From positions 5,270,001 through 5,334,000 of the forward strand of contig OZ017766.1 in the NCBI GenBank assembly GCA_963969345.1: a stretch of 64,000 nt of DNA, read 5' to 3'. Below, in pieces: positions 34,499 through 42,246 of this stretch. This DNA is from Turbatrix aceti. Its lineage: Eukaryota > Nematoda > Chromadorea > Rhabditida > Panagrolaimidae. The translations under genes were made by a program, and so were the position numbers. The notes beneath the pieces are model-generated. The model had not been told where the DNA came from. It ran no database searches and worked only from the letters and a program-made list of their open reading frames with translations. Numbering within the stretch: the stretch's first letter is position 1; each line of letters starts with the position of its first letter.

Positions 34499-35026
34499 AT
34501 GAAATTCGGTATTTTACTATTTGTGTATTTGTTGATTGCTACCCGATCGGCAGGCGCATGCATCAGAACCAGAGGCTCTAACGGTGCTTCGGTGCCTAAA
34601 AATGGTGGAGGTGGTAGTCAAGACACAGGAAACGGTAGCGGAAGTAGCAGCACAACAACCACTCCAAAAAGTTTTTTTTGAATTTAAAAAAATGTGCTTT
34701 TATCAAAGTAAAACATTTTAGCCTGCGCATCATGCACAACGGGGCAGGTAACATGGACTGAATCTACCGGAGCAGGCAGCGAAGATTCCACGTATACGGA
34801 GCCAACCACCGACAGCAACGGATGCCTGACGCTAACCGCCATCTGTGCGGCGACAAACACCGGTGCCATCTTCATGCAGTTCAACATCAACCAGGGTGGT
34901 CCGTCCAGTCCGACAGGTGAAGAGATAACCGCGGTTTTAAACTGCGTGGACGGAAACTGGGTCTATCAACCTGAAGGTCAAGAGAGTCGGATTATCACCG
35001 AAGTTAACTGTGTGACGTCCGTTTAA
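34499..35026 (+). CDS. C6-domain secreted protein, copy 2
   Basis: Exons 34499-34670 and 34722-35026; 158 aa. Signal peptide MKFGILLFVYLLIATRSAG, then CIRTRGSNGAS shared with the gene at 29289, a Gly/Ser tract, a short Thr linker (STTTTPK) and the C6 domain starting CASCTTGQ. The C6 exon is about 94% identical at DNA level to that of copy 1. The phase-1 junction is clean. The stop codon (35024-35026) overlaps the end of the last serpin terminal exon (stop 35023-35025 on the other strand), so the two genes converge tail to tail with overlapping coding ends. Confidence 0.8.
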
Positions 35027-35370
35027 GTAAATGGTGTTGAAATTGTAAATTGTGTCCGGCCCGCACCAGATTGGGCTGGAAAGCCTCTTTCCAGTTGGTG
35101 GTTTTTCTCAAATTCATAACAGGAGCTCCGGTCGCCATAAGATAGTTCGCGAAAGAAACAAATAACCAAAAGAACAGTATCGCCTGCCATGGTCATAGGA
35201 GCAACAAATGTTCCCGCAAAAAGCGTCGAATGAGCGAGATTTCCGTCGTCGGTGGCGGCGATGACGTACAAAAATGGATGATCAGCGGTAAATTCCGGTG
35301 AAAAGACAAGCGAATATGGGACTACTTCTATTGCAGTCGCAGCCGCAGCTTCTGTGCCTTCTTCGTTCAC
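35023..35370 (-). CDS. Serpin alternative terminal exon T10, with C-terminal extension (predicted P1 Tyr)
   Basis: Hinge [12 protein letters not shown], loop AIEVVPY-SLVF with Tyr-Ser at P1-P1', signature [12 protein letters not shown] and FAGTF. Where the other exons end within about 10 residues, this frame stays open for about 60 more (VAPMTMAG...), stopping at 35023 and overlapping the stop of the converging C6 gene. Either the stop has been lost, or an intron or sequence error hides it. Confidence 0.72.
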   Translation of the reverse strand: MNEEGTEAAAATAIEVVPYSLVFSPEFTADHPFLYVIAATDDGNLAHSTLFAGTFVAPMTMAGDTVLLVICFFRELSYGDRSSCYEFEKNHQLERGFPAQSGAGRTQFTISTPFT

Positions 35371-35773
35371 CTAGGAAATTGTAGGTTTTTTTAATATTGA
35401 AAAAAAATGACAAGTTTGAAAAAAAAGAACGGTAGAATGAAAAAAATGTAAAAAAGTTTCTGTAATAAAAGAAAAGTTTTTTTTAGTAAAATATAAAGTT
35501 CACACACAGGGTTTACAGGAATTTTTTCAGTGTGGTGATAGAAAAAGTGACAGATCCAAACAACGAAAAAAATGTATGTAATCCATTTCTACTGACTTTT
35601 CATTGCAATTTATTAAAAAAATGCATTCAAAAACAATTATTTTTAAATCAAATTACGCATTATCGAAAAACCAGGTTTTTCAAAGTTTTAGAAAAGTTGG
35701 AACATTTTAGGCGGTCGATCCAAAATCCGCATTCACTGTTCATCCTAAGGCGAAAAAATGGACTTCAGAAAAG

Positions 35774-35962
35774 TTAGGCATCGTCCTGGTCAGCAGTATT
35801 GATGCCGGCGAAGAGAATGGAGTGATCCTGCTTCGAAACGATCGCATAGAGGAACGGATGGTCTGCGGTGAATTCAGGAGGCGGCTCCAGAGAGACGAAA
35901 GCGGTTTCGAGAGTAATTTGTACGTAAGTAGCAGCTGCAGCCTCCGTGCCTTCTTCGGTGAC
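35774..35962 (-). CDS. Serpin alternative terminal exon T9 (predicted P1 Glu)
   Basis: 189 bp, 62 aa. Hinge [12 protein letters not shown], loop YVQITLE-TAFVSLEPPP, nominal P1 Glu. Signature [12 protein letters not shown]; end FAGINTADQDDA. It is the closest relative of T1; sequence beyond the stop (about 35695) also resembles that beyond T1 (about 39248), so the pair arose by segmental duplication. Confidence 0.87.
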   Translation of the reverse strand, partial: VTEEGTEAAAATYVQITLETAFVSLEPPPEFTADHPFLYAIVSKQDHSILFAGINTADQDDA

Positions 35963-36335
35963 CTAACAAGTTGGAGTTTTTATGTTGAAAAAAAATTTAT
36001 TGCTCACAAACAAAAGAAAACAGAAAATATGCACACAAACGGTTCTCACACGCATGAAAAACGTGTAAAAAATAAAATATTACAAAAAAATAAAAAAAGC
36101 AACGGTTAAAAAAAAAATTAAAAAAACAATTTTGACAAAAACAAAAAATGCCTATAAATATTTTTTTACTGTGTTTGCAAGAAAACACAAACGTTCGTAC
36201 AATCTCGTTAACGCAATTATTTGTTTATATACCGTAAAAAATTTAAAAAAATTAAAAAAAAATTATGTTAAACAATTTTAAATTATAAAAAAGAAAATAA
36301 ACACAAAATTCGCCGTTGTGGAGATTGGATTATTT

Positions 36336-36448
36336 ATGGAGCGACAAATGTTCCCGCAAAAAGCGTCGATTGAGCGAGATTTCCGTCGTTGTACTGCTAC
36401 TATTTGAATCCCAGTCACAGCTGCAGCTTCCGTGCCTTCTTCGTTCAC
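36336..36448 (-). pseudogene. Serpin terminal exon T8, decayed
   Basis: Starts with a good acceptor and hinge ([19 protein letters not shown]). It then jumps, through an internal deletion, straight to the sequence that in T10 follows the FTADHPFLY signature, and in the wrong frame. The signature is absent, so a product would not fold as a serpin. Closest to T10. Confidence 0.82.
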
Positions 36449-36693
36449 CTATGAAATTGCAGATTTTTATGTAGTATTTAAAAAAAATAAAAAAAACAAA
36501 AAAAAAAGGAAAATAGTGCCGGGATAAAAATTTGCACACAGGGGCCCAAATTAATAAATAATATTTTTTTATAAATATTTTTAATTTTATTCTCAATTTT
36601 TTGATGTCATCAATAATTTTACAAAAAAAACGTGAAAATTTTTATTGTAAAAAAGTGCAAATGAAAAAAAAGCTAAAAAAGTTGAAAAAAAAA

Positions 36694-36873
36694 TTATTGA
36701 GAAGCAGTATAAATTCCGGAAAAAAGAATAGCACGATCTTCGTTGCTGACGATAGCGTAGAGGAAAGAGTGATCAGCAACGAACGCCGGAGGCGGCTCAA
36801 AGGCCAGCGGGGCTGAGAGGGGGACAATGATGACGCCGGACACCGCCGCGGCTTCCGTGCCCTCTTCGTTCAC
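36694..36873 (-). CDS. Serpin alternative terminal exon T7 (predicted P1 Leu)
   Basis: 180 bp, 59 aa. Hinge [12 protein letters not shown], loop GVIIVPL-SAPLAFEPPP with Leu-Ser at P1-P1'. Signature FVADHSFLYAIV; end FSGIYTASQ. Similar to T6. AATAAA about 48 bp past the stop. Confidence 0.88.
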   Translation of the reverse strand: MNEEGTEAAAVSGVIIVPLSAPLAFEPPPAFVADHSFLYAIVSNEDRAILFSGIYTASQ

Positions 36874-37088
36874 CTAGAGAAAAATAAAAAAAGTGTCAGG
36901 AAAGATTTTGAAAATGTCAGTAAACAACCAAAATCACCAAAAAAAATGCTGTTACGATGTTTTTTTGTCAGTTGCAAAAAAATAGTTTATTGCATGTTAC
37001 ATTCATTCATTGCACGATTAATTAATTAATTAAATAAAAAAGCATGATTATCACAAAAAATGAGAACATAAAAAGTGATGCAAAAAAT

Positions 37089-37274
37089 TTATTCCTCATC
37101 GACGGAATTGAAAGTGCCAGAAAAGAGAATGCCGTGATCGTCTTTGCTGACGATGGCATAGAGGAATGGATGATCGGCGACAAACGCGGGCGGTGGAGTG
37201 AATACAAGGGGCGCTGACAGCGGCACGAGGACCACACCTGTGGCAGCGGCTGCTTCCGTGCCTTCCTCGTTAAC
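37089..37274 (-). CDS. Serpin alternative terminal exon T6 (predicted P1 Leu)
   Basis: 186 bp, 61 aa. Hinge [12 protein letters not shown], loop [17 protein letters not shown] with Leu-Ser at P1-P1', suggesting chymotrypsin- or elastase-like targets. Signature [12 protein letters not shown]; end [11 protein letters not shown]. The stop codon is embedded in an AATAAA. Confidence 0.88.
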   Translation of the reverse strand, partial: VNEEGTEAAAATGVVLVPLSAPLVFTPPPAFVADHPFLYAIVSKDDHGILFSGTFNSVDEE

Positions 37275-37741
37275 CTACAGCGAAATTTAAAAATGTAAAA
37301 AAAAAATTTTGTCAAACAAAAAAAACACAGCAGTTTTTCAAGCAGTAAAAGAAGTGTGCAAATGTCCACTTTTTTTTCGCAAAAATCATAGAAAAGATTT
37401 TTTTGCATTTTTTTTTATTTTGCACGAAAATTTGTTTTTCGGTATAAAAATTTAAAACGAAATTTAAAATTTTATGATAAATATTTGTGATTTTTTTAAT
37501 TAATTTTTTAACATTTTCCATGTAAGGTTACCCTTCGAATAAATCTCGCAAACTCATGTTAAAAAAGTTTATCGCGACAAAAATTCTGTAAGCAAATAGA
37601 AAAGTCAGAAATCAGAACGCAAAAAATAAATATTAGAAAACACAAAAAAACATTTTTTTAAAGTGAGAATTCAGCTGCCAAAAATCAAAAAAATACTTTT
37701 CAAAAAATTAAAAAGGTGAACAGATCGAAATAGAGAGGCCA

Positions 37742-37918
37742 TCAGATGCCCGTATGAGTGCCCGCGAAGAGAATCTTATGCGTAGAATCTTCAACGATAG
37801 CGTAGACGAAAGAATGGTCGGCGACGAAGGTTTGAACGACCGGACGTGGTCGTGGAGCCATGCGTGTCATCACGATGACCGCTGTTGCAGCCGCTGCTTC
37901 GGTTCCCTCTTCGTTGAC
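37742..37918 (-). CDS. Serpin alternative terminal exon T5 (predicted P1 Arg)
   Basis: 177 bp, 58 aa. Hinge [12 protein letters not shown], loop AVIVMTR-MAPRPRP with Arg at P1 and Met at P1'; Pro/Arg-rich on the primed side. Signature FVADHSFVYAIV; end FAGTHTGI. Confidence 0.88.
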   Translation of the reverse strand, partial: VNEEGTEAAAATAVIVMTRMAPRPRPVVQTFVADHSFVYAIVEDSTHKILFAGTHTGI

Positions 37919-38032
37919 CTAGAAGAATTCTCCGCTTTGAGCATCTTTTTTTTGCGGTTTGGAAGAAAAAAAAGGGGACAGAGAGCAGAAAATGGACCCT
38001 TAACCGGGGAAAAATTGGAAAAAAAATGCAAA

Positions 38033-38263
38033 TCAGGGGTGCAGGACAACGCCGGAAAAAATGATTGAAATTCCGTTCGAGACCCGGGAAGGTCTCCAAA
38101 AAGAAAATCCAGACTTGTCAGTTGGACGGGCAACAATGGCAATAAAAAATGGGTGATCAGCGTGAAAAGCGAGGGATTTTGCACGGCGCAGGGGTTGCAT
38201 GGATGTGATTTTTACACTGACAACCGCGGTGCCACCCGAGGCTGTTGTGCCTGATTCATCGAC
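38033..38263 (-). CDS. Serpin alternative terminal exon T4, divergent and long
   Basis: 231 bp, 76 aa, open throughout. The hinge is atypical (VDESGTTASGGT instead of the Ala-rich consensus). The loop is AVVSVKI-TSMQPLRR, with P1 nominally Ile, and the signature HADHPFFIAIV is followed by an extra ~14-residue insertion (PSRVSNGIS region) before IIFSGVVLHP. A weakened hinge can turn an inhibitory serpin into a substrate, so this isoform may be non-inhibitory or decaying; the intact frame argues for use. Confidence 0.7.
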   Translation of the reverse strand, partial: VDESGTTASGGTAVVSVKITSMQPLRRAKSLAFHADHPFFIAIVARPTDKSGFSFWRPSRVSNGISIIFSGVVLHP

Positions 38264-38346
38264 CTAAATAATAAATAAACAAGTTTCAATTTGTTAATAA
38301 AGTTTTTTGCTGGCAATAATAGATTTATTTTTTTGGCAATGATAGG

Positions 38347-38523
38347 TTAATTTCCAGCAGAGACACCGGCAAAGAGAATGTGGTGATCGGCATCCGATGC
38401 GATAGAGTACAAAAATGAGTGATCAGCGAGGAATCTGACAGGCTGACGGACAGCCATCGGACGCATCCGGTTGGCAACACGGATTGCAGTGGCTGCAGCA
38501 GCGACTGTGCCTTCCTCGTTAAC
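38347..38523 (-). CDS. Serpin alternative terminal exon T3 (predicted P1 Arg)
   Basis: 177 bp, 58 aa. Hinge VNEEGTVAAAAT, loop AIRVANR-MRPM with Arg at P1 and Met at P1'. Signature FLADHSFLYSIA; end FAGVSAGN. AATAAA (minus) at 38329-38324, about 18 bp past the stop, indicating its own polyadenylation site. Confidence 0.88.
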   Translation of the reverse strand, partial: VNEEGTVAAAATAIRVANRMRPMAVRQPVRFLADHSFLYSIASDADHHILFAGVSAGN

Positions 38524-38855
38524 CTAAATCGGCGGAAAATTGGGTAAAAGGCTGTCAATGCAGACGGGGGACGGAAGAAATGAAAAATGTTGAAATTGAA
38601 AAATTAAAAAAATTTGATAAAGAAAATGTAATTAAAAAATGCAAAAAAATGTGTTTTTATAAATTTTTTTTCCATTTGAATTTCATAAAAAAACGTTAAT
38701 TTTTTATAATTTTTTTGAAATTTCCCCTTCGTTCAAAAAATTATAAAAAAAACGAAAAAAAAAAAAGAAACAAATTTGTATTTGTTAACTTGAATTTATT
38801 TATTATATTTATTTTTTGTTGGCAATCAACACTGATTTATGAATCTCGTGACAGG

Positions 38856-39032
38856 TTAATTTCCAGCAGAGACACCGGCAAAGAAAATGTGGTAATCGGC
38901 ATCGGATGCGACAGCGTACAAAAATGAGTGATCAGCGAGGAATGTGACAGGCTGGCGAATAGCCATCGGACTCATTCCGGCCGCAGGAGGAATTCCAGAA
39001 CCTGCAGCAGCGACTGTGCCCTCCTCGTTAAC
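38856..39032 (-). CDS. Serpin alternative terminal exon T2
   Basis: 177 bp, 58 aa, acceptor TTCAG. Hinge VNEEGTVAAAGS, then loop GIPPAAGMSPM; P1 falls on Gly or Met by position, so specificity is unclear. Signature FLADHSFLYAVA; end FAGVSAGN. It is close to T3 in its C-terminal half (tandem duplication) but has a rewritten loop. AATAAA about 43 bp beyond the stop. Confidence 0.87.
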   Translation of the reverse strand, partial: VNEEGTVAAAGSGIPPAAGMSPMAIRQPVTFLADHSFLYAVASDADYHIFFAGVSAGN

Positions 39033-39318
39033 CTGAATTGATGGCAAATTGGGTAAAAGGCAGACGGACGAAAGAAAATGCGACAGTTGCAATAGAAAAT
39101 TTTCGAGCATGAAAAAAGTGATAAATTCGATTTTGGCCCAAATTATATCTTTTTCCTGCATTTCAGGTAATTTGTTTTATAAAAACCACAAAAAAACAAA
39201 AAAATGAAGTTTTTCAACGTACAAAAATATAAAAAAAAACAAAAAATTGGAATATTTTAGGGTGGTCGATCCCAATACGGTTCAAAACCAAAAAAGTGAT
39301 TGAAAAAAAAACGGTTAA

Positions 39319-40470
39319 TAGACAGTCTGCGAGCCGATTTACATTCGACGACCCCTCAATTTTTACACTTTCAAATGTTTTGAGTCTAAGTTGTAGAGGA
39401 CCCTATGGGCAGTCTATAACCGCAATATTAGATTTTTAAAAAAATCGGATTCTGGAGATTTGGCTTCAGATGTGTTTTCAAAGTTCTCCACAAAAAAGAA
39501 TGGCGCGCGCTTCGTTTCAGAACAAAAAATCTGAAAATTTGTTTACGGGGGTTTCAGAGGACAGGGAATACGACATCATACTCAAATTTTTTAAAAAACA
39601 ACTGCAAGTATTTTTTTTTGCAAATATTTGAATTTTGGCGTCACAAAATTCGGCCTTACCACGCCCAAAAAAAATAATCACCCATTTTCATATTTATTTA
39701 TTTATTTATTTCACCATTACTCAGTGGTTAGTTATCATTAGACCAGATGTTAGGAGGCACAAATGATGTCCACGTAGGTGTAAATGTCTCGATTCGTTTT
39801 GGTCGCACGAATCGAATGTCTCGGTTTTGGCTCAACATGTAGTTTCCGTTAGAAAAATTTAGGGTCTGGAATCACCTTTTAGGTGCCGATTTGTCGTCAA
39901 AACGACCAAAAAACCCCCTTTTTTTTGCGCGTGCGCGCGCGCGTGCGCACTTCCCGCCATTTTTTTTGAGGGGGTTTTTGGTCGTTTTGACGACAAATCG
40001 GGACCTAAAAGGTGATTCCAGACCCTAAATTTTTTCTAACGGAAACTACATGTTGAGCCAAAAAAATCGCTCTTTCAGATAGGATATATGAAAATGGGTG
40101 ATTATTTTTTTTGGGCGTGGTAAAGCCCAATTTTGTGACGCCAAAATTCAAATACTTGCAAAAAAAAATACTTGCAGTTGTTTTTTTAAAAATTTGAGTA
40201 TGATGTCGTATTCCCTGTCCTCTGAAACCCCCGTAAACAAATTTTCAGATTTTTTGTTCTGAAACGAAGCGCGCGCCATTCTTTTTTGTGGAGAATTTTG
40301 AAAACACATCTGAAGCCAAATCTCCAGAATCCGATTTTTAAAAAATCTAATATTGCGGTTATAGACTGCCCATAGGGTCCTCTACAACTTAGACTCAAAA
40401 CATTTGAAAGTGTAAAAATTGAGGGGTCGGGCTTTTCCCCTTATAGGAAAATCGGCTCGCAGACTATCTA
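39319..40470. mobile_element. 1.15-kb foldback element flanked by TTAA, in serpin intron
   Basis: Flanked by TTAA at 39315-39318 and 40471-40474; the termini read TAGACAGTCTGCGAGCC and its near-exact inverse. The outer arms are about 39319-39692 and 40087-40470. A second nested pair of arms is 39838-39926 and about 39955-40050. The centre is an alternating (GC/GT) tract. The left arm has about 130 bp not found in the right arm. No transposase. TTAA flanks resemble piggyBac-type non-autonomous elements, but the terminal bases do not prove it. Confidence 0.85.
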
Positions 40471-40659
40471 TTAAGCGTCGTTCTGGCTAGCAGCATTGAT
40501 GCCGGCGAAGAGAATCGAGTGATCGTCTTTGGAAACGATAGCATAGAGGAAAGGATGGTCTGCAGTGAATTTAGGGGGTGGAGTGAGGCGCAGGGGAGCG
40601 GATTTGAGTGAAATCTGCACATAAGTTGCGGCTGCGGCTTCCGTGCCTTCCTCGTTTAC
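40471..40659 (-). CDS. Serpin alternative terminal exon T1 (predicted P1 Lys)
   Basis: 189 bp, acceptor CTTTAG, 62 aa plus TAA. Hinge [12 protein letters not shown], then [11 protein letters not shown], which places Lys at P1 and Ser at P1' by counting from P17 Glu; this suggests inhibition of trypsin-like proteases. Serpin signature [12 protein letters not shown] and end [12 protein letters not shown]. Its stop codon lies in the TTAA that flanks the foldback element. Confidence 0.88.
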   Translation of the reverse strand, partial: VNEEGTEAAAATYVQISLKSAPLRLTPPPKFTADHPFLYAIVSKDDHSILFAGINAASQNDA

Positions 40660-40924
40660 CTAAAGACGGCAAGAGTGAGGATAGCCAAAAATTTGTCTCA
40701 AAAAGGGCAGCGCACTATCAAAAAAACTGCAAAAACAGTACGGAAAGATCGAAAAAAGATCACACATGAAAAAAAAGAAGAAAAAAAGAGAGAGATTCAA
40801 GTGAAAAAAGAAAAACAAAGGAATATTACGGTGTTAAAAAAGCTATTTTAGGCGAAAAAACCCGGCAAGCGTAAAAGTCAGCCAAGCAACAACAGTAACA
40901 GTAGCAAAAAAAACATGAACCCAC

Positions 40925-42246
40925 CTCAATAAAGGCTTTGTGGAGGACATCGGAGACCTGGAGCGGCTGGTTCGCGTTGATACCCTTCAAGTTGGAAGCC
41001 GAGTTGAAGGCGTCCTCGACGCCGAGTTTCTGGAGAAGTGGCTTCAGCTTGAGCGAAGTCTCGATCTTGAAACGAGGCAACTTGACCTGAACCTTGGTCT
41101 TGCCACGCTTTGCGAGAAGCTGGGCAAGAGTAGGGCCGTTGAGGTTGTTGAGAAGCGTCTCGAGACCGTAACGCTCCTTGGGCAGGATGATGTAGAGCGA
41201 GACGAGTTTTCCCTCGTAGGGCAGGCCGAGCACCTGGTAGTCGTCGGCTTCGTAGTACGCGAATTCCTTTTCGACAGACATCATCTGGACCTTGACGGTC
41301 TTGTTTTCAGCGACGTAGAAGTCAGCTTCCTTCGTGTGGTCCTTGTTGAATTGCTCGTGCCATTTTCCCTTGAAGTAGATGGCGTTGATGAGGAGCAGGC
41401 GGGTGGCGTCGTCGAGGGAAGACGCATCGACCAGGTTCTTGATCTTTTCGTGCGTTTTGAGGGAAACATAGTCGTTGATTTTCTGAAATACAAAATTTGT
41501 GAATTGAATCGTAAAAAAACAAAATATAAGCTCTAAAAAGTGAAAAAAAACAACAAAAAAGGTAAAAACCGACATTTCCTAGATTTTCCTTTCGAGACCC
41601 TAACGTCACTACCGTATCAAACCCGCACGCGCGTGTTTCCTACCGTCAGGTCTCGGAACGAATTTAGTTTGCGTCGTTTGTCAGCGTGTTTTTCGGCTCT
41701 TTTTTTGTTTTTTTTTTCGTTTTATATCCTTTTTTTTATTTATCACCAACCTTCGCAGTTTCTTCCTTGATTCCGAAGTCGACGAGTTCGAGATCGCCCT
41801 GGTAGTGCTTCTTGAAGCCGTCAAGGTATGCTTCGACGAGTTCCAGTCCTTTCTGTATGTATGCCTTGTTTGCGCTTTCCAGTGTCACATTCAGTCCATT
41901 TGAGTTGATAACGTTGAGGGCATCGGCGTAGTGCTGGTGGATTTCTTCGTCGGTGAGAGCTGAAACTCAGGTAGGTAAAAATTGTTTTTATGGGTTATCC
42001 AGGGGAAAAAATGTCAAATTTTTTTTTAAATTAAAAAAAAAACGAACCTTCGGGTGCAATGACACTCTTGATCTGCTTGGCAGTGTTTTCCTGGGCGCCG
42101 AGGTAAACCATCGCGAGGGCAATCGAGATGGAGATTGGCGAGACGATAGCGGAGTTATTGATGCCAGAATCGCGGAGAACGTTGAGCGCGAATGCAGCCT
42201 GCGTCTCCACGATGGGAGGCAGGGGAACGGATGGGCCAGCGCTCAT
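40925..42246 (-). CDS. Serpin, constant exons 1-3 (intracellular type)
   Basis: Constant part of a serpin (minus): exons 42246-42048, 41959-41751 and 41482-40925, 322 codons, ending HKAFIE at phase 0. Serpin-core features: NSAIVSPISISIALAMVYLG, LINAIYFKGKWHEQF, LPYEGKLVSLYIILPKE and the strand leading to the reactive loop. The protein starts MSAGPSVPLPPIVETQ with no signal peptide, as in clade-B-like and nematode SRP serpins, so it should be cytosolic or nuclear. Joined to any downstream terminal exon it gives ~380 aa, the normal family length. A TTTTCAG at about 42284 marks a 5' leader or trans-splice acceptor. Downstream lie ten alternative terminal exons, each beginning at phase 0 with the hinge. 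Confidence 0.93.

Noticed and set aside
40940..41536. Long plus-strand open frame (198 codons) over serpin exon 3
   Set aside because: It is the exact antisense of the conserved serpin exon; its length comes from the coding bias of that exon.
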